Source: Planctomycetota bacterium
Lineage (GTDB): Bacteria > Planctomycetota > Phycisphaerae > WQYP01
NCBI GenBank assembly: GCA_021805585.1
Contig: JAJZEY010000579.1
Location: 1-14,439, forward strand
Length of the DNA stretch: 14,439 bases
Reading direction: 5' to 3'
Part shown: positions 1 to 8,700 of the stretch, in pieces
Position numbering within the stretch: the stretch's first letter is position 1
How the letters are laid out: each line of letters starts with the position of its first letter
Translations under genes and position numbers: made by a program
The notes under the pieces: model-generated
Told to the model about the DNA's origin: nothing
Seen by the model: only the letters and a program-made list of their open reading frames with translations
The model's database searches: none

Positions 1-1325
1 AATACGGCGGCCGCCTTTTTCAGCCAGCGAAGAGCCGCATCCGGACGCCCCTGAAGGAACCGTAAGCGACCGGTATAAAGCATGACCCATGGAGTCACCG
101 GTTGATGCTGTTTCACCCAGGCCAAGGAATCGGCTGCGTGCCGAACATGGTTCTTGCGTTCCGCGGATCCTGGTGCGGCCGACTGTGCCAGTTGCAAATA
201 CGCATCGGTTAACTCCTGATTGATTTCCAGGCGGCGTTGCCGATTGATCAGCGGCGTGAGGCCCTGACCAGCCGATGGATGGTGCACGCCCGCCAGCAGT
301 GTTTTGACTGCGGCCGCGGCTTGGCCAAGCCGCAATTGATATTGCCCCAGCAACAGATAGTTCTGCATTGAATTTGGATCAACGGCAATCAGCCGCTGCA
401 AGCCTAAGATCACGGCGGCAGGTTTGGCATTCGTGGCCAGCAGCATGTTGACCCGCGCCAAGACCACATGCCGATTGGTGGGCGCAAGCTTTGTAGCGGT
501 GGCCATCGCCCGTATCGCCTTGGGCATGCCGTCAGGCTGGAAGCGGTACACATTGGCCAGAGCGATCCAGCCCAGCGCATCCTTCGGGTGGGTGTGAACA
601 AAGCCGAGCATCAGATTCAAACCGGTCTGATCCAGTTTGGCAGCGCGTTTGGGGCCGATCAGATTCTGTTTAAGTTCCGCCGAAGCCTGCGCAAGGTAAA
701 TAGTGGCAAGCGACTGAAAAGGCTTATAGTTTTGCGGGGCCAGTTTGCATGCCTGCGCCAGGTCGTGCTTGGTCTGACTAAAGTTGGAGTGGCTGATACT
801 GGATAGACCCGATAGCAGCCCAAGTTCCGCCGCCGCCCGCAGACGCCAGGCCCGTGCGTTTTTGGGGTCCAGTTCGATAACGGTCGATGCGACTTTCCGG
901 AGGTTCTGCCATTGTGCGCGCTGGCTCGCCAGCTTGGCGAGTTTCCAATTCACGTTCAACAGCCGCAATTGCGCCGGCAGCAGGCGCGGATTGATCTGCA
1001 CGGCGTTTTGCCAGTTTGCAATCGCATAGGCATACCGTTGCGGATTCGATCCGGTGTTCGCAAAATAAAGATCGCCCAACCGCATGGACATTTCCGCCGC
1101 GGAGGGCAGATGTTCCTTTTCCGCCGCAATGGCGGCTCGCTGATAATAGGCAATGGCCGCGTCCACATTACCGGCTTTAAGCGCGCGTTGGGCGGATGCA
1201 ATCAGCCGCGTCGGGTTATTCCGATAGATATTCATCCACCAGTAAACGCCGAAAGACAGCGCCACCGCCATGACAAGGAGTGTGATCAGCGAAAAAAGAA
1301 ATTTTGTATTTACTCGTCTGGCCAT
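1..1325 (-). CDS. Membrane-anchored TPR-repeat protein, C-terminus off the left edge
   Basis: Translating the minus strand from the ATG at 1325 gives about 441 codons with no stop before the window edge, so the gene is partial at its 3' end. Residues 8-32 are one hydrophobic segment (FLFSLITLLVMAVALSFGVY), which suggests an inner-membrane anchor with the rest in the periplasm. The remainder is alpha-helical and reads as degenerate tetratricopeptide repeats; recurring signatures include VIELDPKNARAWRLRA, ACKLAPQNYKPFQSLA and LIAVDPNSMQNYLLLG. TPR proteins usually scaffold protein complexes, and a TPR protein (PrsT type) is a common member of exosortase/EPS loci. AAGGAA lies about 6 nt before the start. 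The gene begins 31 bp after the EpsI-family gene on the same strand, so it is probably the third gene of that operon. A role in polysaccharide assembly or export is inferred from context; no catalytic motif is visible. Confidence 0.88.
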   Translation of the reverse strand, partial: MARRVNTKFLFSLITLLVMAVALSFGVYWWMNIYRNNPTRLIASAQRALKAGNVDAAIAYYQRAAIAAEKEHLPSAAEMSMRLGDLYFANTGSNPQRYAYAIANWQNAVQINPRLLPAQLRLLNVNWKLAKLASQRAQWQNLRKVASTVIELDPKNARAWRLRAAAELGLLSGLSSISHSNFSQTKHDLAQACKLAPQNYKPFQSLATIYLAQASAELKQNLIGPKRAAKLDQTGLNLMLGFVHTHPKDALGWIALANVYRFQPDGMPKAIRAMATATKLAPTNRHVVLARVNMLLATNAKPAAVILGLQRLIAVDPNSMQNYLLLGQYQLRLGQAAAAVKTLLAGVHHPSAGQGLTPLINRQRRLEINQELTDAYLQLAQSAAPGSAERKNHVRHAADSLAWVKQHQPVTPWVMLYTGRLRFLQGRPDAALRWLKKAAAV

Positions 1326-1356
1326 TGCTATTCCTTAGTAATTCACTTTAAGGGTA

Positions 1357-2223
1357 TCAGTTCGCCGCGCCCGGTGTTTCATTTCCCTGCGAACCGGACG
1401 CCGAAACACCTTCCGAAGCGGCTTTTTTTCCGCTGTCCGGCCCGGCTGCGGCCGGCGCATTGAGCTTTTTCCAATTAGGCAGGCAACGTTCGATGGACGG
1501 AAGGGCGCTTCGAATAAATGCCTTTATTACCCGCAGCGCTCTGGTTCGTGTGCACAAGCCTTCCACATCCACTTCAATCTTCGCATCGTAGCCGAATTTG
1601 CTTGATTGCCGCCAGAAAAGAGCGCTGACCTGCTGGGTATTGGGAACGTATCGGCCATCCACCTGAAACACATACGCGGTGTTCAGATAGCGGCCGCCGT
1701 CATGGAGCTGGATCACCAGTGGCATTCCGCCGGTTTGAGTGCTTGCACCGGAGAAGGAAAGAAACCGCATCGGAATGGGACCTGGTTTGCCATAGGCGTG
1801 CGGCACATCCTTAACGGAAATTATGGAATCTTTCACGCGCTTAAGCCCCACGCCATTCCAGCACACATTGGGCACGTGCGGCGTGGCGAAATTGGTGGGA
1901 TAGAAATTGATATTCAGTTTAATCGTTGACCCCGACTCGCCAAACGGAATCTTTTTGTACCAATATTGCCGCATCAGATAGGTGCTTGTTCCCAACACCT
2001 GCACGGTTTCCGAGCTTAAGTGCTGATCCACCCAGCCATGCCGCACGACAAAATCACCCAGCTTCCGCGGAATTTTACGTAGCGGTGATTGCAGCGGAGT
2101 GGGTTCTTTGACAAGAACCACATGAAACGCCTTTTCGGCCAGAGCCAGCGAAAACGCCCCCCCCGCCAGGATAACCAGCGTGGAAAGCAATGCGAAACGA
2201 TTAAGGGATGATTTCTGGTTCAT
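1357..2223 (-). CDS. epsI: Exosortase-associated EpsI-family protein (DUF3485-like)
   Basis: The protein has 288 residues. Residues 10-30 form a signal anchor (ALLSTLVILAGGAFSLALA). The core matches planctomycete EpsI-family proteins associated with exosortases: YLMRQYWYKKIPFGES (83-97), the cysteine motif HVPNVCWNGVG around Cys121, TAYVFQVDGRYVPN (182-195), KIEVDV (215-220) and the closing SALPSIERCLPNW. EpsI proteins accompany exosortases in EPS loci; their biochemical role is unresolved. The open frame extends 53 codons further upstream, but the ATG at 2223 is preceded by a strong GGGAGGAG ribosome site and overlaps the exosortase stop as ATGA, so translation of the two is probably coupled. 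Residues 257-288 are a low-complexity Ala/Gly/Ser/Lys-rich tail beyond the conserved core. Membership in the family is fairly sure; the function is not. Confidence 0.88.
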   Translation of the reverse strand: MNQKSSLNRFALLSTLVILAGGAFSLALAEKAFHVVLVKEPTPLQSPLRKIPRKLGDFVVRHGWVDQHLSSETVQVLGTSTYLMRQYWYKKIPFGESGSTIKLNINFYPTNFATPHVPNVCWNGVGLKRVKDSIISVKDVPHAYGKPGPIPMRFLSFSGASTQTGGMPLVIQLHDGGRYLNTAYVFQVDGRYVPNTQQVSALFWRQSSKFGYDAKIEVDVEGLCTRTRALRVIKAFIRSALPSIERCLPNWKKLNAPAAAGPDSGKKAASEGVSASGSQGNETPGAAN

Positions 2224-3230
2224 GCCGGAGTTCTCCTCCCATAACCATCCGGCGTGGTGGTATCGGGAACAAACAGGTTGCGCTCCACCAGGCCAATGAA
2301 CCATGCGATGCCAAGCAGCATTAAAAAAGCGGGAATCAGCATCAGAAGCCCCAGGCTTGCATGCGTGCTGCCGCGCGCCCATTCCGAGCCAAGCGTGACA
2401 TAAATGACTCCCGATAACGCCACGCGCAGCGCATTACAAAGAATCGCTATGGGCAAACCGCAGACGGCCAACAGCAGCTTCTGCCACGTGGGACGATTGG
2501 TGGAATAACCCAGGGCGATGCACAAGGCAAAAAAAGTCGTCAACATGCGAATGCCACTGCAGGCGCGTACGACATTAAGCGTATACCAGTGCGTTCCGGA
2601 TTGCACATGGACCTGCGTCGCGGTTCGGAAGGCATTGATTCCAAAAAATGGCAGGATATGCACCCCCAACGATGCGGAAATTTCCTGCAGTGGCGAAGTC
2701 AGCTTCACGTAAAGGGCCTGCGGCGGATTAATCATGAAAATAAGGTAACAAATCGGCAGCCAGAGAATTTGCATGTATTCCCAGCCCAGCAGCCATAAAA
2801 CACCGCCGAACAGAACGACAAACATACTAAGGTGGGAAAATTGAATTTGGCCATGCACCAGAAAAATAACCTGCGAAGCGACTCCAAGCAGCAGTATCGG
2901 AAGGCCGATCGGCGCCGGCGTCGGTTTAAGGGCCGATAGTGTTTCCCAGTGCAGATACACGAAATACCCGCTAATAAACGGTATGGCAAACCCCATACTG
3001 AAATTCGGATTCGACGACCAGACTTTTACCAAAGTGCTGAAATTAATATAATATAAGGCGGAAAAGGCCACTGCGATTCCCAACAGAATAAGCCGCACCG
3101 AGCCGCGCATTCCACCGCCCCGCCGACGCGGTGCCACCGTTCCCGCTGTGTAGTCAAAGCGCGGCGCAACTGCGGAATTATTCCGCGCTTGTTCCGCCAC
3201 CTTGCCATCGGTTTTTAAAGTCTCAACCAT
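2220..3230 (-). CDS. xrt: Exosortase (EpsH/Xrt-type membrane transpeptidase)
   Basis: This 336-residue multi-span inner-membrane protein belongs to the exosortase/archaeosortase family, whose members recognise C-terminal sorting tails such as PEP-CTERM on exported proteins and cut or transfer them, usually in bacteria making EPS. The family triad is visible: Cys224 in RACSGIRM, Arg269 in NALRVALSG and His290 in THASLGLLM. About eight hydrophobic segments lie between residues 44 and 315; the first 40 residues are polar and probably cytoplasmic. The open frame continues to a TTG at 3281, but the ATG at 3230 is chosen because the TTG has no ribosome site and the extra residues look unstructured. 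GGATGG is the only Shine-Dalgarno-like match close to that ATG; a better AGGAG at 3250-3254 serves a five-codon leader frame overlapping it. The stop overlaps the EpsI start by 4 nt. No EpsI domain is fused; it is a separate gene. Confidence 0.93.
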   Translation of the reverse strand: MVETLKTDGKVAEQARNNSAVAPRFDYTAGTVAPRRRGGGMRGSVRLILLGIAVAFSALYYINFSTLVKVWSSNPNFSMGFAIPFISGYFVYLHWETLSALKPTPAPIGLPILLLGVASQVIFLVHGQIQFSHLSMFVVLFGGVLWLLGWEYMQILWLPICYLIFMINPPQALYVKLTSPLQEISASLGVHILPFFGINAFRTATQVHVQSGTHWYTLNVVRACSGIRMLTTFFALCIALGYSTNRPTWQKLLLAVCGLPIAILCNALRVALSGVIYVTLGSEWARGSTHASLGLLMLIPAFLMLLGIAWFIGLVERNLFVPDTTTPDGYGRRTPA

Positions 3231-3240
3231 AAATACCCAT
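3223..3240 (-). promoter_or_regulatory. Possible five-codon leader ORF overlapping the exosortase start
   Basis: A minus-strand ATG at 3240 opens the frame MGIYG and ends with TGA at 3225-3223, straddling the exosortase ATG at 3230 in another frame. The only strong Shine-Dalgarno sequence here, AGGAG at 3254-3250, sits 9 nt before this ATG and 19 nt before the exosortase ATG. No accepted start codon in the exosortase frame lies at a suitable distance from that AGGAG. Ribosomes could therefore load on the mini-ORF and reinitiate on the exosortase. The arrangement is seen directly; its function is inferred. Confidence 0.35.
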
Positions 3241-3303
3241 CCGCCCGTTCTCCTACCGGGCCAGCGTTCTGACTTCGTCAAGACGAATTGGACAACTTTT
3301 TCT

Positions 3304-3333
3304 ATTATACGTTTTCATGAAGTCCATTGGCAG
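3304..3333 (-). promoter_or_regulatory. Candidate sigma-70-type promoter for the exosortase operon
   Basis: On the minus strand a perfect TATAAT (3309-3304) is preceded, after 18 nt, by CTGCCA (3333-3328), a four-of-six match to the -35 consensus. Transcription would start near 3297 and give a leader of about 65 nt ahead of the exosortase ATG. The -10 match is strong and the -35 moderate; planctomycete promoter rules are less well characterised than those of Proteobacteria. Confidence 0.45.
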
Positions 3334-3408
3334 CGGCAGCGATATCTAAAGTCAGGTGACCGCGGTCCGATAACGCCAGACAAGGACATTTCCCGACGCA
3401 AGCCGTCG

Positions 3409-3444
3409 ATTTAGACTCTGAGCCAGCCTCTGAACCAGACTCTG
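3409..3444 (-). repeat. Three tandem 12-bp units upstream of the exosortase promoter
   Basis: Reading the minus strand, three adjacent 12-bp units are CAGAGTCTGGTT (3444-3433), CAGAGGCTGGCT (3432-3421) and CAGAGTCTAAAT (3420-3409). The core CAGAGKCT is shared by all three. They lie about 75 bp upstream of the predicted -35 and about 160 bp downstream of the export-lipoprotein stop. A 6-bp inverted repeat, CTGAAC/GTTCAG (3430-3435 and 3444-3449), overlaps the array. Regulator binding is possible but unproven. Confidence 0.6.
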
Positions 3445-3471
3445 TTCAGCAGGCCCCCATTTCGCCCTGGC

Positions 3472-3490
3472 AAAAAAGCCCGAACCGGCC
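3472..3490 (-). terminator. Possible weak Rho-independent terminator after the export lipoprotein gene
   Basis: On the minus strand GGCCGGTTCGGGC can fold into a short stem with one bulge and is followed directly by six T residues (3477-3472). It lies about 115 nt after the stop of the export lipoprotein gene and ahead of the exosortase promoter region, where a terminator would separate the two units. The stem is short, so this is tentative. Confidence 0.35.
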
Positions 3491-3605
3491 GCATCCCATA
3501 CCGCGCCAATCGACTCGGTTTCCGGAACCGCAAAGCCCGTCAGCCGTCAGGTCCTGATGGGCCAATGCCGATTCAGATCGCCTGCTTTCCATAGCTCCAA
3601 ATAAC

Positions 3606-5138
3606 CTATCGGATAATCGTCGGCTGGATGTAGTAATTGCGATCATAGGTAAATCCAAAACCGTAGCTGGACGAAAACCCGCTGCGTACAACCGCCAGCG
3701 GATAGGCAAACATATCCGATCCGCAATTTACGACATCGTTGGATTTGAGGAAAATATCCGGTTCCGTGCCGTCGAAGATTTTCTGCAAATTCACCTGAAT
3801 AATCATTTCCTGACTGTGCCCGATGCGGCGAATCAGCTCGCAACGGCGCGGAATAGCCAGCGATGAAAGATTGCCCGCCGCCGCCACCGCCTGCTTAATG
3901 GTGATCTTCTGACCCGTCAGCGTATAGACACCGGGACGATTGACCGTGCCCATCATGTAATAATATTGCGGATCAAGTTGCGGCACCATAATTACATCGC
4001 CGGCGTGAATAATGATGTTATCCCGCGGATTGCCCTCGCGCAGCCCGCGAATCGGAATGCGAATAATAAGCGAATGCGTAGGAAGCGCCGGAGCGTTTCG
4101 TTTCAGACCGGCAACCGCGGTGGCAAAATTGAATTCCCTGGGCATTTTGCCGTGAACCTGACTCGCTGAATGGGTCTTGGCCGCAAGCTCTATCCAGCGG
4201 CCGTTCAAGTAAACATAATGCGGCGCGGTGGATTGAGCGCTGGAATTCATCGCAACGTTCAGTTCGCCCTGATCTTTATTTATTTTCGCCTGTGCCGACG
4301 GCGTAATCGATGTTGCTCCGCTTACCTGATTGGCAATTGATTGCAACATGCCCGCCGACGACTCCGACGCCGGATGTCCGGCCCGGGTGGTCATTCTTTC
4401 AGACTTCTGTTCGGTATGACTGGAAATCGGTCGAATCACATAGAGCCAGCGAATTCCAGGTTGATCCGAAATATCACCCGCCAACGCCAACGCATCAAGC
4501 AGATGAAAGTCCGGCGACATAATGTTGTAGGTGCCCGGATGGCCCGTGCCCCCCAATATGGAAAATACCCGACCGCGAGCTTCCGTCAGGTCCACGTTCA
4601 CCTGTGGGCCGGGCTGATGCGGCCCGGGTGCCGACATTTGGCCCGACTCAATAAGCTTCTGAACAATACGGTTCTGAACCTGCCGGACAGTCAAGCCCTT
4701 GACCTTCAGGCTTCCAACGAAGTCCAGATTAATTTCACCCTGCGTGTTCACCTGCCGCGTTTGAACGGATTCCTGCCCCGGCACGACCAGTTCAAAAACC
4801 GATACCGTTACCACGTCACCGGGTCCAAGTTTATAGGGCTTATGGGAAACTGTAAGATCGGCCACGGTCGGCCTCACAGAGCCTTTCCATGGGCGAGCCG
4901 GAGGATCATTAACGGCCAGAGAATCAAGAATCGGCCAAGTGACCGGCTGCACACGGCCACCCGGATTGGCCATATCAAAGCGACCAACCTGCGATGGATC
5001 CAGAAACGAATTACGTAGATTCAAATAATCAATAGGGTTGGTCATTGAATTGCAACCCGCAAGCCCCGCCGCCGCCACCACCGTCAGCAACACCGTTCCG
5101 ATCATGCGCCGATACATTAACCGGCGGACGCGCCGCAT
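3606..5138 (-). CDS. Wza-like polysaccharide biosynthesis/export lipoprotein (OPX family)
   Basis: The protein has 510 residues. A lipoprotein signal peptide with lipobox LAGC places the lipidated cysteine at residue 29, so it should be anchored in the outer membrane. A polysaccharide-export domain follows at about 99-185 (YKLGPGDVVTVSVFE; QVNTQGEINLDFVGSLKVKG). A first SLBB domain starts near 190 (FSILGGTGHPGTYNI) and a second near 393 (YYYMMGTVNRPGVYTLTG). OPX proteins form the outer-membrane channel for capsule or EPS chains. Between the SLBB domains lies an insertion of about 100 Ser/Ala/Gln-rich residues (about 240-345). The frame opens 32 codons earlier, but the ATG at 5138 has CAGGAG 9 nt upstream and gives a compact signal peptide. 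It lies upstream of the exosortase operon, separated by about 375 bp. No Wzc-type kinase or polymerase is in the window, so the assembly pathway is unknown. Confidence 0.92.
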   Translation of the reverse strand: MRRVRRLMYRRMIGTVLLTVVAAAGLAGCNSMTNPIDYLNLRNSFLDPSQVGRFDMANPGGRVQPVTWPILDSLAVNDPPARPWKGSVRPTVADLTVSHKPYKLGPGDVVTVSVFELVVPGQESVQTRQVNTQGEINLDFVGSLKVKGLTVRQVQNRIVQKLIESGQMSAPGPHQPGPQVNVDLTEARGRVFSILGGTGHPGTYNIMSPDFHLLDALALAGDISDQPGIRWLYVIRPISSHTEQKSERMTTRAGHPASESSAGMLQSIANQVSGATSITPSAQAKINKDQGELNVAMNSSAQSTAPHYVYLNGRWIELAAKTHSASQVHGKMPREFNFATAVAGLKRNAPALPTHSLIIRIPIRGLREGNPRDNIIIHAGDVIMVPQLDPQYYYMMGTVNRPGVYTLTGQKITIKQAVAAAGNLSSLAIPRRCELIRRIGHSQEMIIQVNLQKIFDGTEPDIFLKSNDVVNCGSDMFAYPLAVVRSGFSSSYGFGFTYDRNYYIQPTIIR

Positions 5139-5784
5139 GGGCTGCGACTCCTGGCAGGTGGTCAATTTCCGCTGAATGCCGGCGTTTTTGATCTCTGTTC
5201 TCTTGAAAACCATGCGATTTAACTCCGTCAACATTAAAAAAATTGTGCCACCCGATTCGGTTCCGTCCGCCCCGCCGCGCGGGAATACGCCCGTCCGGCG
5301 GAATTACCAATCCAACCGTCATGAAACCGTCCGAAACGCCCGGTCCGACTGATGTTTGCGCCGACAGCGCAGTTCCACCTCGGCCCGCATCATTCCAATT
5401 TGGTGCCGGCCGGTGTGTTCAAGTCTTACGCATATTCAATCAACCAGTCGGTTCTGTCAAGCCTGATCGTCAAACGCAACATCATTATCGGCCAGTCCAC
5501 CCGCTAAAATGAAACTTCGACGGAAGAAAAATAAGATATTTCATCGGCGGCCGACCTGCCTTCAAGTTCGATGAGTTCGGTAGCAGCCACGGGTCTGAAA
5601 TGACCGATGGCGGGCAATTGCAACACGCGGCATTCTTGCGACACCGCTAATGCCAGTTTATCGCCAATTGCAACACCACTACTATAGGAAAATCAGTCGG
5701 TTATATGCAAACGCATCCAGAGACATTTTCCGCATATACGAATAATGCGCCAGTTCAATCAGCCACCGTTTTCTTTTCGACACC
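5139..5784. other. Intergenic region between the lyase and export genes
   Basis: No convincing gene lies in these 646 bp; open frames here are short, lack ribosome sites and resemble nothing I recognise. For the minus-strand export gene, a perfect TTGACA occurs at 5460-5455 with a poor GAATAT 17 nt later, and a second TTGAC copy (TTGACG) lies at 5473-5468, 13 bp away; this would give a leader of about 290 nt. Nearer the gene, TTGACG at 5231-5226 has no acceptable -10. TGGCAC around 5246-5251 recalls half of a sigma-54 site, but the expected GC at -12 is missing. No strong terminator is visible after the lyase stop. The repeat at 5615-5676 is listed separately. Confidence 0.6.
5615..5676. repeat. 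12-bp direct repeat bracketing an inverted repeat
   Basis: CAATTGCAACAC occurs identically at 5615-5626 and 5665-5676, exactly 50 bp apart. Between the copies lies the inverted repeat GGCATT (5629-5634) and AATGCC (5649-5654) with a 14-bp spacer. The set sits 109-170 bp beyond the lyase stop and about 480 bp upstream of the export gene start. Possible readings are paired regulator sites about five helical turns apart or a small element with a target duplication; the sequence does not distinguish them. Confidence 0.6.
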
Positions 5785-8700
5785 TTATTTTCCAACCTGT
5801 CCGTGCGGTGGGGTTTTGGCCATGGACAGGCGGATGCAGTCATAAGCCATAAAGCTGGTCCAGTTCGGCCGTACTGTTCGCGCCACTTTTCCGCCCGCAA
5901 GTGTCGCCCGGTAAATGCCGTGAATTTCATTTCCGGGTACCGACGAAGCAAAAGACAGGGAAATGATATTCTTTCCCTTGTGCAGCAGTCGGCGCGAAAA
6001 GTTAAAATTCCGGATAATCAATTCACCATAAGGCGCGGTACGCACAAGCTGCAAACCAACATTCGTATGTATGGAACCGATTTTTTGGCCATTGGCAAAT
6101 ACGTTCATCCGGGCGTAGCGCCCACCGCAGACCAGCGTCAGCACCGGATAACCCGTGGGAGCATCGGCCAGGTTGAAATGGATATTCCAGGTCGTGGGTG
6201 TTTGATGTCCCTGCACAATAGCCGGCTGAAGATAATTCCAATCCTTTTTTGCGTTGCTTTTGCCTATATAATAATTCACGCCGTGCGGAAAATTCATACC
6301 GTAACGCAAATAGTTCTCCCAGATGTGGAAATTCCCCCCATTGCGGAATTGGGTAACCGTTCGCGTGGGCGTGCCTATCTGCCAGACCGTTTTTCCGAAT
6401 TTCAGCGGGTGAATGTCCAGGCGGGATTCTTTCAATGTTTTGCTCCCCTTCACCACCAGTCCATTCCGCCGCGCTTCGCCCAAGATGCCGCTTTTCCATA
6501 CAAACAGGTCGTACTTGCCCGGTTCGACATTTTTAATCAGAAAATGGCCGTTGGCATCCGACCGCGTCCAGTACATGAACGACCCGATATTCCTGAGCCA
6601 CGCACCATACAAATCCGCAGGCACATTCTTCGGGGGCAGACTCAGAATTACCCAGGCCCTTTTTAACGGCGCGCCCTTCCGTCCGTCTTTTTCCGCTTTT
6701 TTTAAGGACACACCAACCGTTCCTTCCACCGCGCCGCGACTCTGATAAAACGCGTTTTTTACCCAATGCAGCGGCCAGGCATGGCGCCGGGCCAGGGCCG
6801 CGCGCTTGGCCGCTATCCACATTTCTTCCCGATTCGGACCTTTATCCAGATAAAAATACATGGGACCATAAATCTTTTTCCAATGCGCCCCCACATAGGT
6901 TGCCGTAGGTACATAATATTTATTATCCATACCAATAATAAACAGCGGACCGACAAACGCGGTCATTTGAAGCAGCGGTTCGGTTCCATCCAGAAACGAA
7001 TAGCTTGGAAATACAAGCCAAAGCCCATATTTGGGTCCGACCAGTCCGGTGACATGGCTCATGCGTTCGTAATTCATCCATTCATGTTTGGCGTCCACTT
7101 CACCATTGGGCAGCCGCCAGGTAGCCTGATAAATATCCGGATATTGCAGGTAGTTCTGCCGGGGAAAGCCGAAACTCGTCGGTCCCCGCAAATTATCACT
7201 CATGATTTTCGTTGTAAACAGGCTGCGGGTCGCCGCCACAAGAAAGTTAAATTCCAGGCCGATGCTTTGTGAGCTGCCCTGATAAATCGAATTCGGCATC
7301 GCCTTGCCGGTCATGTTGCGCAGCACAAAATAAACATAAAATCCGGAATTGCCGCGTCGCAGAACGTAGTGCTCTTCCCAGCGGAAGGGTGACGCATGAT
7401 CGGCGGGAAACGTGTAGACATATTCCGCCTCTTCCGGTCCTCGATGGATGATAGCCTGCACAAAGTGCTTGTTAATCGGACTTCCACCGACTTTCTGAAG
7501 CCATTGGCGCTCAAACATATTGTTCGCCTTGCTGTGCCGAAACGCCAGAATGTGATGCACCCAGCGGGAATGAACCATATTGGTGCCGCCATCCAATTGC
7601 ACACTTACCGGGCCGGGATCAATGGCGGTTTTATCAAACACCATCCGTACCTTGCCGTTGGCGAGAATTACCTCATCGCCATGGCGTACCACCGTTACCG
7701 GTGCCCCCGCCAGTCGAACCTGAAGCGGCTTTAATTGCCTGACCGGAAGCCCCGCGCGATGCAAATCCCTCCCTGCCTGCCACGCCACATACCAGGCCGA
7801 ATCGTGAAGTGCTTTTTGCAGGGCACCGGCTGCCAACTTAATAACCGCGGGCCGCATGTGGGAAAACGCCTCCGCCGCACGGGCCCGCACCACCGGACTT
7901 TTTGCCCCAAGCAATTCGCGACTTAAAATCCCAACCGACGACACGCCCGCGGCCTCAAGGCGAATCATCGCCAAGTTCGGCAGATGACGGTAAACGCCCA
8001 TCGCACCGTGCTTAAGGCCAACAATCCAATCCGCCGGTTTCAGCACATGATCATTGGTCCACCAAGCCGCTCGCAGTGCCCATTGCCGCGTCACCAGCGG
8101 CTCGGCGGAATTGCGCAGAACCTTTAAAATTGCCGGCAGTGCGGGCGTCGCCGCAGGACCGATATCCGCCAGCACACGCAGGGCGTCATGAACTCTTTGC
8201 CCGTCAGGCGATTGAAGCATCCCGGCTAAATGGATTGCAATTTGCCCCTCTGTAACGCCCAATTTTACCAGGCCCTGCCGCGCGGCGCTACGCGTGTAAT
8301 AATCGTTGTCCAGAAGTTCACCTTGCAGCACCGGAATAACCTTCTTGCCCATTTCCGCAACCCCCAGGCGGGAAACCAGATGCACCACCGCAATCCGCTG
8401 GCGTGGTGTGCCGATATGCAGCGCATCCAGAAGGTCCGGCCACGCGCTTTTTCCGCTTGACCGCACAATGGCCTCCATCGCCCGCCGGGCAGCCCCGCGC
8501 ACCAGCGGAACGTGATCTTCCGTTGCATTCATAATTGCCGGCAGCACTTTCAGCCCGCCAATGGCTCTTAACCGCCCCACCGCCTGATACCGCCGGGACC
8601 AGGAATCGTCGTTTCCCAGAACCGATTCAAGTTCTTCAGGCGTGGTTGAAACCAGCCGGCGCATCGGAACAAGCCGCAGGTCGTCCACATAAATTTTAGA

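Noticed and set aside
2224..2382. N-terminal extension of the EpsI-family frame by 53 codons
   Set aside because: It lies within the exosortase gene, lacks a ribosome site, and would displace the signal anchor from the N-terminus; the ATG at 2223 has a strong GGAGG site and an ATGA overlap.
3231..3281. TTG start for the exosortase at 3281
   Set aside because: No Shine-Dalgarno sequence precedes it and the added residues match no part of the family.
4341..5018. 225-codon plus-strand frame
   Set aside because: Antisense shadow of the export lipoprotein, whose domains are clear.
5243..5255. Sigma-54-like promoter upstream of the export gene
   Set aside because: TGGCAC is present on the minus strand but the -12 GC element at the required spacing is replaced by a T run.
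5803..6666. 287-codon plus-strand frame
   Set aside because: Antisense shadow of the PL4 lyase C-terminal domains; no motif of its own.
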